NCBI GenBank assembly: GCA_041397845.1
Contig: JAWKVW010000018.1
Coordinates: 1-64,000, forward strand
From: JAKPQE01 sp041397845
GTDB lineage: Bacteria > Pseudomonadota > Alphaproteobacteria > Rhizobiales > JAKPQE01
Direction: 5' to 3'
DNA length: 64,000 bases
A program made the position numbers and the translations under genes. This document shows positions 46,360 through 56,228 of this stretch, one piece after another (within the stretch, counting starts at the first letter, position 1; each line of letters starts with the position of its first letter). Below the pieces are notes generated by a model. It did no database searches, was not told the DNA's origin, and saw nothing but the letters and a program-made list of their open reading frames with translations.

Positions 46360-46541
46360 GAAGGTGGATCTGACTGGCCCTGCTCATGTCTTTTTCTTGG
46401 TCGCCACACTAGCGACGCAAGTCTTAATATGAAGTCGAAGCGGCGGTTCTCCCGACCATTCACGCCGCCGCCACCGGGACGACTTGTTCCCGCCGGTTTG
46501 AAGGGTTAATGACGGAGGCGATGAAACCGCGAGGGACATCC

Positions 46542-47031
46542 ATGGCACGCATCGCGCTCTACCCCGGCTCCTTCAGTCGCTGATAACGGCCATCTCGATG
46601 TGCTCGTCAGGCGCTCGATCTCTTTGACCGGGTCGTCGTCGCCATCGGCGTCCATCCCTCAAGAAGCCGCTCTTCGCCTGAGGGCGGGCCGAAATGATCG
46701 CCGACGGCTCGAGCCGCATCTCCGGTGACGCGAAGGAACGCCGTTGGTTTTTCGACGTTTCCGGTCTCGTCGTGGATCACACGCGCGACGCCAGGGCAGT
46801 TGCCCTGATGCGTGGCCTGCGCGATGCGACGGACTTTGACTACGAAATGAATGGCCAACGCCGGAACGGCACCATGGCGCCGGGCGTGCGCACGCTGTTC
46901 TTTCCCGCGTCCCCGCCGGTCCGCCACGTCTTGCGACGCCGTTCGCTGATCTCGGCGATGGGCGGCGACGTCGCGCAGACAAAATTGCCCGCCAGCGTCT
47001 TGCCCGGCGCCACAGGCGCCGCTTCAGCTGA
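46542..47031 (+). pseudogene. coaD: Phosphopantetheine adenylyltransferase, frameshifted
   Basis: The penultimate enzyme of coenzyme A synthesis. Pieces are MARIALYPGSF (the T/HxGH-type start region), NGHLDVLVRR, DLFDRVVVAIGVHP, FDVSGLVVDHTRDARAVALM, RGLRDATDFDYEM, PGVRTLFFPASPPVRHV and AMGGDV, ending RRFS. The gene is broken by about six indels between well conserved pieces. CoaD is essential in bacteria, so these breaks are almost certainly sequence errors unless another copy exists. Confidence 0.85.
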
Positions 47032-47111
47032 TCAGGAATATCTCGCTGCCATGGTTGGCGTTGCGCTGACCGCAACGGTTTCACTGATGGACCGAGATTT
47101 TTACTTTACGA

Positions 47112-47726
47112 ATGCATATTCCGTTCACCACTTCCACACCATGTTTCGAAGGCAGCCCACGCGAAGCCTCGACCCGTCCAACTCCGACACGGTTCTTTTC
47201 GGTTTCAGAAACGCTCGCCATCTTCGTTTTCGCCATTTTCGCCTTCTGCGCTGGCGTCGCCATTCGGGCCGAGAAGCTCGATCCGGCTGCGCCATCTTCA
47301 CCGACCTCAAGGACAGCCGGGTGGTGATCAAGCTGCGCAACGACGTCGCGCCGGTCACGCCGAACGCATGGCTCTCCCGCGAGGGTTCTGCTGACGGGCT
47401 GACCTTCCATCATCGACGACGCAGCAGCCCGAACCGGCGGTCGACCAGCGCACCGGCTCCAGCGGCTCGAGCCACCATCGACCACTCAAGGCCGAATATT
47501 CCAGCGTGACTTCGGCCGCGGCACGATCGGCATCGCCCGCGAGCCGGGCAACGGCAGCGGCGGTTGCCGTTCTTCATCGCTGGCCGCGCCGTGTTCGGTA
47601 GCCAGTACCATCGTCGGCGGGAGTTGTGGACGGGATGGAGTTCGTCGGTAAGATCAGCGTGGCGAACCGCCCGTGAAGCCGGACGTCATCGTCAAGATAC
47701 AAGGTCGCGGCGGACGTCGCCGATAA
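47112..47726 (+). pseudogene. Peptidyl-prolyl cis-trans isomerase (cyclophilin), exported, frameshifted
   Basis: An N-terminal hydrophobic export signal (LAIFVFAIFAFCAGVAIRAE) is followed by cyclophilin pieces: VVIKLRNDVAPVT, DGLTFHH, DFGRGTIGIAREPGN, GGCRSS and GEPPVKPDVIVKIQ. The start is uncertain because the frame changes before the signal sequence. The gene order coaD-ppi-ppi-queA-tgt is the rhizobial one. Several indels are present. Confidence 0.7.
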
Positions 47727-47745
47727 ATCCGAACAGGAAGAGACC

Positions 47746-48233
47746 TTGGCCGATATCAAGGATCCGGGGAAACACCCTCGTCATGGAAACGACCAAGAAC
47801 TGGCATCATCGAACTGCTCCTGGTCTGGCCCGACCGCTGTCGCTCGCATCCAAGCAGCCCGCTGCGAGAACCCGAGCAGCATCGTCTTCGTCGCGTCATC
47901 GACGACTTCGCTGACTGAACCGGCGACCCGACCGGCACCAGCATGCGGCGGTTCGATATCCCGATCCTCAGGCCAGTTCATCCCAAGCACAAACGTCGCT
48001 GCTCGATGGCCCGGTCGATGAACCCGAATTCGGCCAACAGCCAGTTCTTCATCGCTTCCGGCACGCCCGCAAGCGGCCTGGTACCGTCTGGAACCAGGTC
48101 ATCGAGACGCATCAGAGAACATCAGGCGCAAGATCAGCCGCCGGCGAGCCCGTCAAGGACCCGGACAAGATGGTCTCGGTCCGCGTCGCGGCCGACCGCA
48201 CCCTGGCAGGTGAAATCGCCGCTCGCGCGGGCA
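47746..48233 (+). pseudogene. Peptidyl-prolyl cis-trans isomerase (cyclophilin, cytoplasmic type), frameshifted
   Basis: Pieces are LADIKDPGKHP, LVMETTK, RVIDDFAD-type VIDDFA, MNPNSANSQFFIASGT (the cyclophilin substrate loop) and VKDPDKMVSVRVAAD. It has no signal sequence. A TTG at 47746 with AGGAAGAG upstream fits the start. At least five indels. The end is estimated from the start of queA. Confidence 0.7.
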
Positions 48234-48241
48234 TTTTCTCC

Positions 48242-49289
48242 ATGCGCGTCGACCTGTTCGACTTCAAGCCTGGAAGACCGCATTGCCCTGCGTAAAAATG
48301 AGCGCGACGCGGCCCGGCTCCTTGTCGTGCGCCCGGATGGCGGTGCGCCGCTCATCGACCGGCATTTTCATGAAACAGCGCGAGTTCCTGCTGAGCCCGG
48401 CGACGTCGTCGTGGCCCCAGCGACACCCGCGTCATTCCCGCCGCCTGTTCGGCCGCCCGCGTGATGTCGGCGGGAACGACGCCGCGCATCGGTGACGCTG
48501 CCTGGCGCGAGAGCCGGCCGTTCCTGGCGCGCCGCCGTCGAAGCCGGCACGCAAGCTCGTCGTCGGCGACGCCATCCAGCACCGATAACGCGCCCTGCCG
48601 CTGCCGCCGCGCTCTCGACCGCGTGGTCGAGAAAGGCGAGGCAGCGAGGTCGTGCTTTCCTTCGAGCATGCCGGGCCCGCCCTCGACGGTAATCGCCGCC
48701 GTCGGCGTCATGCCCGTTTCCTGCCTGCCACATCGCCTCGAAACGCGCCCACCGACGCCCGCGACGCGCCGACTACCGAACCGTCTTTGCCGCGGCTGAT
48801 GGCGCCGTCGCCGCTACGACCGCCGGCCTGCACTTCACGCCTGAAATGATCGACGGTCACGAAGAGCGCCGGCATCGGCACCGAATTCGTGACCTGCATC
48901 ATCGGTGCCGGCACCTTCCTGCCGGTCAAGGTCGATGGTCGCCGACCATCGCATGCATGCCGGACGGGCTGTCCCGGTCGACGTTGCCGACATCAATGCC
49001 GCGTACCGCGGCGTCGCCGTCATCGCCATCGGCACCGCCCTGCGCCCTTCTTGAAAGCGCCGCCGGCAGGATGGCATCCTCCGGCCCTTCGCCGGCGACC
49101 ATATGTCCATTTCGCCGGATATCGCTTCCGCGTGAGCCTGCTCGTCACGAACTGCACCTGCCGCTCGACGTTGTTCGCTGCTGCTCGTCTCCGCCTTTTC
49201 CGGCCTTGGGGGTGATGAAGGCGGCCTATGCCATGCCGTCTTGAGGCGTTGCGGCCTATTCCTACGGCGACGCCTGCACCTCCCTTTAG
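48242..49289 (+). pseudogene. queA: S-adenosylmethionine:tRNA ribosyltransferase-isomerase, frameshifted
   Basis: Transfers the ribosyl group of SAM to preQ1-tRNA in queuosine synthesis. Pieces are MRVDLFDF, DRIALR, DAARLLVVRPDGGAPLIDRH, PGDVVV, LHFTPEMIDG, GTEFVT, VGAGTFLPVKV, LPRSTLF-like NCTCRSTLF, VSAFSGLGVMKAAYA and FSYGDAC. Many indels break the frame. tgt follows 10 bases after the stop, so queuosine genes are paired. Confidence 0.78.
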
Positions 49290-49298
49290 GAACGACAA

Positions 49299-50411
49299 AT
49301 GACAGCGAGCCCAGCGAGTTCTCGTTCCGCCTGCTGCGACGGCCAAGGGCGCGTCAGGGCGAAATCCAGACGCCGCTGAAGCCATCATCCGCACGCCGGC
49401 CTTCATGCCGGTCGGCACCGCCGCGACCGTCAAATGCATGTATCTGGGCAGGTGCGAGCTTGGCGCCGACATCGTCCTCGGCAATACCATCACCTGATGT
49501 ACGCCTGGCGCCGGGCGTCGCAGCGCTTGGCGGAGCTGCACCACCGTTCATGAACTGGCCGCACCCGATCTGACTGATTCCGGCGGCTTTCAGGTCGTAA
49601 TGCCCTGTCACGCCTGCGCAAGCTCAACGAGAAGGCGTCGCTGAGCCATATCGACGGCTCGAGCCACATGCGACCCGGAGCGTTCTCGAAATCAGACGCT
49701 GCTCGGCACCGATATCGTCATGCGAGCTCCGACGAGTGCATCTCGCCCTGCCGGCGACCGAGGCGGAAATGGAGCGCCATGCTGCTCTCGGTGCGCTGGG
49801 CCGACGCTCCAGGGTGGCGTTTGGTGCAGCAAGGGGCAGGGCGCTGTTCGGCATCGTGCAGGGCGGTGACAATGAGCGCCTGCGCCTTGCCTCGGCAGCG
49901 GCTCGTCGACATCGGGTTTTCATGGCTATGCCGTCGGCGCGGCCTCGCCGTCGGCGAGCCGCAGGAAACGATGCTTCAGGTGCTGGACTATACCTGCCCG
50001 GCGTACCGAGGACCGGCCGCGCTATCTCATGGGCGTCGGCACCCGACGACATCGTCTCGGCCGTGGCAAGGGGCATCGACATGTTCGACTGCGTCATGCC
50101 GACCCGCAACGCCCGCCACGGGCTGGCGTTCACCCGGCACGGCAAGGTCAATCTGAAGAATGCCCGTCATGCCGACGACCCGCGCCCGCTCGACGAGACC
50201 AGCAACTGCCCGGCGACGAGCCTTTGTTCCCACGCCTACCTGCATCACCTGATCAAGGCAAACGGGCGCTCGGCGCGATGCTCCTGACGTGGAACAACCT
50301 TGCCTACTACCAGCACCTCGTGGGCAGCCTCCCGGCAGAGGGCATTCGCCGAAGGCCGGTTCGAGAAACGGTTGCCAGGATCCGCGCCGGCTGGAAGCCG
50401 GCGACATCCCG
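49299..50411 (+). pseudogene. tgt: tRNA-guanine transglycosylase, frameshifted
   Basis: Exchanges guanine for preQ1 in the wobble position of GUN anticodons. Pieces are RQGEIQTP, RTPAFMPVGTAATVKCMYLG, GADIVLGNT, FMNWPHPI-LTDSGGFQV (the nucleophile region), HIDGSSHM, ALPATEAEMER, ALFGIVQGGDNERLRLASA, RYLMGVGTPDDIVSAVARGI, DMFDCVMPTRNARHG and LKNARHADDPRPLDE. About eight indels. The stop is approximate. Confidence 0.82.
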
Positions 50412-50428
50412 GCGCGCCTGGGCGATCG

Positions 50429-50577
50429 TCAGCGCACCGCGGTCTCGGAGAGAACGAGCGCGGCCTCTACCGGATGAGAGACCTTGCCGAGCGCGTCCAT
50501 CGTGTTCTTGCGCGAGGCGACGTCAGCAGCCATGTCATCAACAGCGCCACGGCGCCGATGATCGTGTCGTCGAACAT
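50429..50577 (-). CDS. Short hydrophobic ORF
   Basis: A 48-aa frame: MFDDTIIGAVALLMTWLLTS, then PRKNTMDALGKVSHPVEAA and LVLSETAVR. It has one likely membrane helix. Position just beyond tgt, on the other strand, plus an uninterrupted frame, is the only support. Upstream DNA could also extend it in another frame. Function unknown. Confidence 0.35.
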
Positions 50578-50787
50578 TGCGAATGATGAAGGACTGCCTG
50601 TAGGTCATCTCGTTTCTCCAGCCTGCCCGTGGTGTCCACGCCTCTCGTTTCTTGCTTTCGTTTGGAAGTGTGTCCGGCAAGCTTTCGGCGCCAAGGGGAG
50701 CAGGGACGCTGCGAAACGGCATCACGAATTCGTGTGGCTTGCGCGGATCGCCGGCAGACGCCGGCGGCGACCTTGGGAGAAGTGGGG

Positions 50788-51400
50788 ATGGTCAAGGAAA
50801 CGCTCGCGCCGCGCACCGAAGTGACCGAGATCCGCTCGGTCGAGCGGCATCATCTATGACGGCTGGTCGCGCATCGATCGTGTGACCGCCGACATCCGCC
50901 GCCGTGACGGCTCCCCGCACACGCTCTGCTACGAAATTCGCGACCACGGCTCGGCCCGCGGCCGTGCTTCCCTATGATCCGATGGCCGGCACGGTGCTGC
51001 TCGTCCACGCCAGCTTCGCCTGCCGGTGCATCTGAATGGCGACGACGGCTGGATCCTTGAGGCCTGCGCCGGTCTCGTCTGCCCGACCCGGCCGACCCCG
51101 AGCCGAAGGCCACCGGTGTTCCGGGAGCCTACGGACCGACACCGCATCACCGACATCGAACCGGTCTCGACCGTTTATTCCTCGCCCGGCTCGATCACCG
51201 AAAAGTCCATCTCTTCATCGCCCGTATCGCGCGGCACCGCCGACGCATTTCCTCGGCGACGACGACGAGGATATAGGCCATCGGCTCTCCCGCCAGCGGC
51301 CTGGCGAATGGTGGAGGCCGGCGACATCGTCGACCTGAAGACCTTTGCGCTCGTCCACGCCCTTCATCCGCCGGCCGGGCCTGTTCCGGGCTGGCGTTAA
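50788..51400 (+). pseudogene. NUDIX hydrolase (NudK/ADP-ribose pyrophosphatase type), frameshifted
   Basis: Pieces are MVKETLAPRTEVTEIRSVER, IYDGWSRIDRVTADIRRRDG, YEIRDHGSA, VLPYDPMAGTVLLV, RLPVHLNGDDGWILEACAGL, EAGHRITDIEPVSTVYSSPG and FALVHAL. The order matches GDP-mannose/ADP-ribose pyrophosphatases. The Nudix box itself (GX5EX7REUXEEXGU) is scrambled by indels at about 51090-51120. The end is uncertain. Confidence 0.7.
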
Positions 51401-51568
51401 CCGTCACGCGCCGCGTCACCAGCAGCGGCGCGTCGCGCCGCATCGGCAGCGAAATTCACAATGAGGCCGCTGCGGAGTTTCTTGCAAAAATGGTAGAAAC
51501 AATGCCGATGGAGAAAAACTGAGGGCTTTTGACGGATTCGCAGTCGCGCATCCGTCCGTCATCCTGGA

Positions 51569-53037
51569 ATGTCGGTCCGCGATGATCAACTCAGCTACGT
51601 TGTAATGGCGAGGCTTGCTTTCGGGCTGATGTTCACAGGCGCAGTCTGCTTCCTGTTTTCGGGATCGTCAATTCCGACGACGCCGTTGTCTACATCGCGC
51701 TTGCCTTGCTGTCCGGAGCCATTCCGCTGCTCGTCGAGATCGGCAAGGGCAGCCGGTTTGACCGTTCCAGTCCCATGGTAGTGCCTCTGCGCATTTGTTT
51801 TTGGAACCAGTGCCCGCTCGTTTTACATGGCGTTCGACAATTCCGATCCGGGTCAATTCCTGAAATTCCAGGGCGACATTTCCAGAAGTCGTGGCAGCGA
51901 TGCCCGGCATGTTGCTCAGCGTTTTGGCGATGGGCGTTGCCTACCGGCTCACGACCTACCGGTTGCCGCTGGAGAAAATCTACTTCTTCCAGGGGCGGGC
52001 GCATTCAGACGGGTCAGCGTTATCAACGTCATTGGGCTGACCACAGTGCTTGGCCTCGTCAGCACGGCGATGTTCGCCTCCGTCCACGGCATCGATTTCT
52101 CCAGGGCCTGCTGGCGCTGTCCTCAAAGAAAGGCGCTGGCCTTCGTCGGTGACGATGGCGAGGTCGTCTATGGTGCCGGCTATCAGCAGTTCCTGGCCAA
52201 GTTCTCGCAGTACGGATTGCTGATCCTCTTCGGCCTTATGGTCGCCGGCCATGTTCGCCGCTCCGTCGCCACTCTACGTCATCCTGGCAGGCTTGTTCTT
52301 CCCTCTCCTCCTTTAACGCCGTTTCTCGCCAGTTCGCGCTCGTCGATCCTCGTCCTCGTGCTCTGCCTGATGATCATCGGCAGCTACTATGTCCGGGTCG
52401 AAACCGCTGCTGATGCTCGACCTGTTCGTTCTGGCCATCGCCTTCATCACGGTGATGGGCAATCTGCGTTCGATAAATCAGACGGGCAGGCCCGTGGGCA
52501 ACGCGCTCGAGGCCGTTGTCGGCTCCGGCAATGGTATCGACCTTTACCGCTCGGTTGCCATCATGAAGCGGGTGCCGCAATACCACGACTATCTGCGCGG
52601 CTCGTCCTATCTGAGTCTTGTGACAAGCTTCATCCCGCGCGCGATCTGGGCGGAAAAACCCAATCCAAGCCTTGGCCCCTGGGTGAAGTCCGAGCTCTTC
52701 GGCGAGGATGTCCGCAACAATGGCTGGCCGCCGGGCATGGTCGCCGAGGCCTACATCAATTTCGGCAGTGTCGGCATCGTGCTGTGCATGGCCGCCTGGG
52801 GCTGCGAGTCTGAAGGTGTTCACGCGAGCTTTCGGCTAACATGGCGTCTCGGCGGTCGCCACCATCGTCTATGGCGCATCGGTCTGGCGTCTGGCCTTCG
52901 GCACCCTGGGTCTGAACTTCGCGCAGGGCGTCCTGCAAACCCTGCAGTTCCTCATTCCGGTCGTGCTCTTCCTGCTCCTTGTCGTTGCCTGGCCGAGCCG
53001 CCGCCGCGTTGGCCGCCGGCTGGTCGCGGCTGAATGA
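51569..53037 (+). pseudogene. Oligosaccharide repeat-unit polymerase (Wzy-type), frameshifted
   Basis: A polytopic membrane protein of about 480 aa. Pieces are MARLAFGLMFTGAVCFLF, AMPGMLLSVLAMGVAYRLTT, FVGDDGEVVYGAGYQQFLAK, QYGLLILFGLMVAGH, RSSILVLVLCLMIIGSYYV, VPQYHDYLRGSSYLSLVTSF, IPRAIWAEKPNPSLGPWVKS and WPPGMVAEAYINFGSVGIVL. The last two, with conserved Glu/Lys, are typical of O-antigen and exopolysaccharide polymerases. No glycosyltransferases are adjacent in the window. Confidence 0.7.
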
Positions 53038-53056
53038 ACTGATCTTCGAACGCGAG

Positions 53057-53795
53057 ATGAACGGACTGGCGATGTCGTCACTGCTCGAACTGAAGCTGGC
53101 TGCCCGCAACAACCCGACACTGTTCGATCTATTCTGGCGCCGGCAGGAGCAACAGCGCTTCAGGCGACGGGTCGTCCGGCGCGGCGACGACGCCGTCATC
53201 GAGGGCTATCCGCGCTCGGCCAATACCTTCGCAACCTATGCATTTCTCGATGCAGCCAGCTTGAAGTACAGAAGGAGGTCGGCAATCCCTTCCATTCCCG
53301 GCGCGAATTCGCTCGCCCGTAACTACGGCATTCGACACTGATCGACCGCTGCGCGATCTGATCCCAGGCGGCACTTCTCGCTGACCTATCGTCCCGGCAT
53401 GAGCGCCACACCGAAGGCCACTGCGCGCCCATCGCTGTCGCCCACGCTCTGCGTCGCGCGGCCGCAAGTTTCGTCATCGCCTTGCCGGTGACGAGCGATT
53501 TCGGGCGCAGCCGATAGACCAGGATGAACCGCACGTTTTTCGGAACGAACTTCGTCACTTCCAGTCACACCAGGAAGACGCCGATGCCGTCACGGCCCGG
53601 ATCGAGGCCGATCGGCAGGCCCGCGCCAGCGCCGCCGGCGACGCCGAGGCCTCGGCCTTGCGCCAGACGACGCCCTCCGCCGTCAAGGACGAGCGCAAAC
53701 GGCAGTTGGCGGCTGAAATTCGGGATCCGTCGCTGGAGACGCTGCGCCGCAAGGCAAAGGCGCAGGAAGACGCGCTGCTCCGTCTCGCAAACTGA
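53057..53795 (+). pseudogene. Sulfotransferase-family protein, frameshifted
   Basis: The PAPS 5'-phosphosulfate-binding loop is visible in DAVIEGYPRSANTFATYAF. Later pieces are PLRDLIPGG, IAVAHALRRAAASFVIA, VNRTFGTNFVTF-like NRTFFGTNFVT, and a charged C-terminus SAVKDERKRQLAAEIRDPSL...QEDALLRLAN. It lies 20 bases after the polymerase. Several indels occur between 53270 and 53570. It could sulfate the polymer made by its neighbour. Confidence 0.66.
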
Positions 53796-53839
53796 CGGCG
53801 CGACCTGACCGGACGTCTCGTCTCCCGTTCCGGGATGCC

Positions 53840-55027
53840 TCAGTCGGCGGTCCAGCCATAGAGCCAGTCGTAGCGCGACACGAGCTTTTCCGGGGAAGAG
53901 TTGCGCAGCACCAGATTGCGGGCGAGCGCCGCCGGCCCCGACCAGTGATAGACGCGCCCATTCTCCGCCGCTTCCCGGACCACGCGGGTGACGCGCGGCT
54001 TGCGGGCGATTTCATATCGCGCCAGCGCCGCCGGGATGTCGGTTGACGGGTCGGCAAGCTCGCGCGCCAGCACCGCGGCATCCTCGATCGCCATCGCGCC
54101 GCCCTGGGCCAGAAACGGCAGCATGGCATGCGCCGCATCGCCGACGAGCGTGATCGATCGCTCGGTCCAGTCGAAATCGGGATCAACGCCGCAAAGTGCC
54201 CATTTCAGCCAGCGCTCTGGCGTTGCGAGCAGCGCCTGCGCCGGCGCCGCCCAGCGCTCGAAGCGCGTCGCCAGCCAGTTGGCATCGCCCTCCGCGCTCC
54301 AGTCTTCTTCCTGCCAGTCGTCGGCGACGACGGCGACGATGTTGATTTGCCGGCCACCGCTGATCGGGTAGTGCACGAGATGGGCGTCGCGGCCGAGCCA
54401 GAGGCCGGTTGCATCCCGCGACAAACCGGCGGGCAGGGCCTCTGCCGGGATCGTCGCCCGCCAGGCGGTGCGATTCGTATAGACCGGTTCCGGCCCGCCG
54501 ATGACCCGCCGCCGCACCCGCGACCAGACGCCATCCGCGCCGATGAGCGCCAGCCCGCGATATTCGATTGGCTCGAAATCGCGGTCCGCCGTCACCGTCA
54601 CGCCATTGGCGTGGTTGATCGCATCGATGAACGAAACCCCGAGCTCGACCGAAATATCCGGGTCGCTGCAGGCTGCGTCATGGAGAATGCGCTGGATGTC
54701 GGCGCGATGGATGACGAGATAGGGCGCGCCATGTCGCCGCTCGATTTCGGCGGCAAGCGGGATCGTTGCCAGCAGGCCGCCATTCGCCGCGCCACGGATC
54801 TCGATCCGCTCGGGACGCACCGCCGCTTCCTCGAGTGCCGGCCCAAGGCCGAGCTCATAGAGCGGCTTCAGCGCGTTCGGCGAAAGCTGGATGCCGGCGC
54901 CGACTTCCGCGAGCTCCCGCGACCGCTCCAGCACCGCGACGCGAAAGCCCCGGCGCGCCAGCATGAGCGCGGCCGAAAGGCCGCCGATGCCGGCTCCGGC
55001 AATGACGATGGTGCGGGTGGTGGCCAC
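53840..55027 (-). CDS. FAD-dependent monooxygenase (salicylate-hydroxylase-like)
   Basis: A 395-aa group A flavin monooxygenase: IVIAGAGIGGLSAALMLARR for the FAD, ALIGADGVWSRVRRRV, and ITLVGDAAHAMLPFLAQGGA. It has a GTG start at 55027; the ATG at 55048 is possible. The substrate is likely an aromatic acid, by family. It is the first intact gene after the indel-dense block, on the minus strand. Confidence 0.87.
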   Translation of the reverse strand: MATTRTIVIAGAGIGGLSAALMLARRGFRVAVLERSRELAEVGAGIQLSPNALKPLYELGLGPALEEAAVRPERIEIRGAANGGLLATIPLAAEIERRHGAPYLVIHRADIQRILHDAACSDPDISVELGVSFIDAINHANGVTVTADRDFEPIEYRGLALIGADGVWSRVRRRVIGGPEPVYTNRTAWRATIPAEALPAGLSRDATGLWLGRDAHLVHYPISGGRQINIVAVVADDWQEEDWSAEGDANWLATRFERWAAPAQALLATPERWLKWALCGVDPDFDWTERSITLVGDAAHAMLPFLAQGGAMAIEDAAVLARELADPSTDIPAALARYEIARKPRVTRVVREAAENGRVYHWSGPAALARNLVLRNSSPEKLVSRYDWLYGWTAD

Positions 55028-55069
55028 GCCGGAGAACCCCGATCTCAACGCTGAACGACGTATCCGGGC

Positions 55070-55309
55070 TCAGGCCGCGTCGAGCGCGCAGCCGGCCGGC
55101 ACGGTCTCGCCCGCCGAAAGTTTCGCGGCGAAACGATAGCGCGTCGAGCAATACGGGCAGACGATTTCGTCTTCGTCGCCCATGTCGAGGAACACATGCG
55201 GATGGTCGAACGGCGGCTTGGCACCGACGCACTGGAATTCGCGCACGCCGACCTCGATGGTCTCTACGCCGGCGCTGTTGTGGAAATGGGGAACCGCATG
55301 GCTGGCCAT
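55070..55309 (-). CDS. Zinc-finger domain protein (zf-CHCC type)
   Basis: A 79-aa protein with one Cys near the middle (FQCVGAKPPFDHPHVFLDMG) and a CPYCSTRYRF pair, making a C-H-C-C zinc site. It resembles the small NDUFS6-like zinc-finger proteins of alphaproteobacteria, an accessory subunit of respiratory complex I. It lies upstream of, and on the same strand as, the FAD monooxygenase. Confidence 0.83.
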   Translation of the reverse strand: MASHAVPHFHNSAGVETIEVGVREFQCVGAKPPFDHPHVFLDMGDEDEIVCPYCSTRYRFAAKLSAGETVPAGCALDAA

Positions 55310-55475
55310 ATCCGCCTCGTTCGGTTGTTGCCGCTGTCGTGGCGGACAATAACGGCCTCGCCCGACGATGGGTAGAGGTAATTCGGAGCATAAGCGACTG
55401 GCGGGACGCGCCGGAAATTCCTATTTTGCACCGCACCCTTGACTTCCGTCCCGTCACAAGCGGTATGCGAGCGAC

Positions 55476-56228
55476 ATGAAGACGTTCCTCTCCGGCAGTA
55501 TTGAACTGGCCTATCTCGACGAAGGCTCGGGCGACCCGATCCTGCTCATCCACGGCTTTGCCTCCAATGCCCGGGTGAACTGGGTCGACACCGGCTGGTT
55601 CGAGGTTCTGCTGAAAGCCGGCTTCCGGGTCATCGCCATCGACAATCGTGGCCATGGCGCCAGCCGCAAGCTCTATGAGCCGGCGATGTATCGCTCGCCG
55701 CTGATGGCCGAGGACGCCGCCGCGCTGCTCGATCATCTCGGCATCGAGCGCGCCGACGTCATGGGCTATTCCATGGGCGCGCGGATCTCCGCCTTCCTCG
55801 CGCTCAACCATCCCGACCGCGTCCGCAGCGTCGTCTTCGGCGGCCTCGGCATGGGCATGATCGAGGGTGTCGGTCCGCCGGAGCCGATCGTCCACGCGCT
55901 CGAGGCGCGCCACCTCGATGACGTGACACACCAGACCGGCCGCGCCTTCCGCCGCTTTGCCGAGAACACCGGTGGCGACCTTGCCGCCCTTGCCGCCTGC
56001 ATGCGCGCCTCGCGCCAGCGCATCAGCGCCGAGGAAGTCGCCGCCATCCGGGTGCCTGTCCTCGTCGCGGTCGGCACGCGCGACGTCATCGCCGGCTCGG
56101 CCTCGGCGCTCGCCGGTCTCATTCCCGGCGCCGAAGTGCTCGACATCCCGCGCCGTGATCACATGCTCGCGGTCGGCGATCGCTCTTATAAGCAGGGCGT
56201 TCTCGAATTCCTCGAGCGCCGGCCGTGA
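55476..56228 (+). CDS. Alpha/beta hydrolase
   Basis: A 250-aa hydrolase: oxyanion region LLIHGFASN, DNRGHGAS, the nucleophile Ser in GYSMGARIS, and the catalytic His in RRDHMLAVGD. It overlaps the second hydrolase by four bases (GTGA), so the two are co-translated. The substrate is unknown. Confidence 0.88.
   Translation: MKTFLSGSIELAYLDEGSGDPILLIHGFASNARVNWVDTGWFEVLLKAGFRVIAIDNRGHGASRKLYEPAMYRSPLMAEDAAALLDHLGIERADVMGYSMGARISAFLALNHPDRVRSVVFGGLGMGMIEGVGPPEPIVHALEARHLDDVTHQTGRAFRRFAENTGGDLAALAACMRASRQRISAEEVAAIRVPVLVAVGTRDVIAGSASALAGLIPGAEVLDIPRRDHMLAVGDRSYKQGVLEFLERRP

Larger units (their letters stand above)
42075..53830. other. Indel-dense block
   Basis: Across nearly 12 kb almost every recognisable gene is split by several one- or two-base insertions or deletions. 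Protein similarity is kept in each short frame and in-frame nonsense substitutions are not obvious. Genes on both sides (the YdcF gene before 42074, the FAD monooxygenase after 53840) are intact. The likeliest explanation is a poorly corrected, probably low-coverage sequence segment. Coordinates of genes inside it are approximate. Confidence 0.8.

Noticed and set aside
42075..53830. The damaged block as a decayed genomic island or prophage
   Set aside because: No integrase, transposase, tRNA junction or phage gene is visible, and its genes include core essential functions. Uniform small indels point to sequence error.
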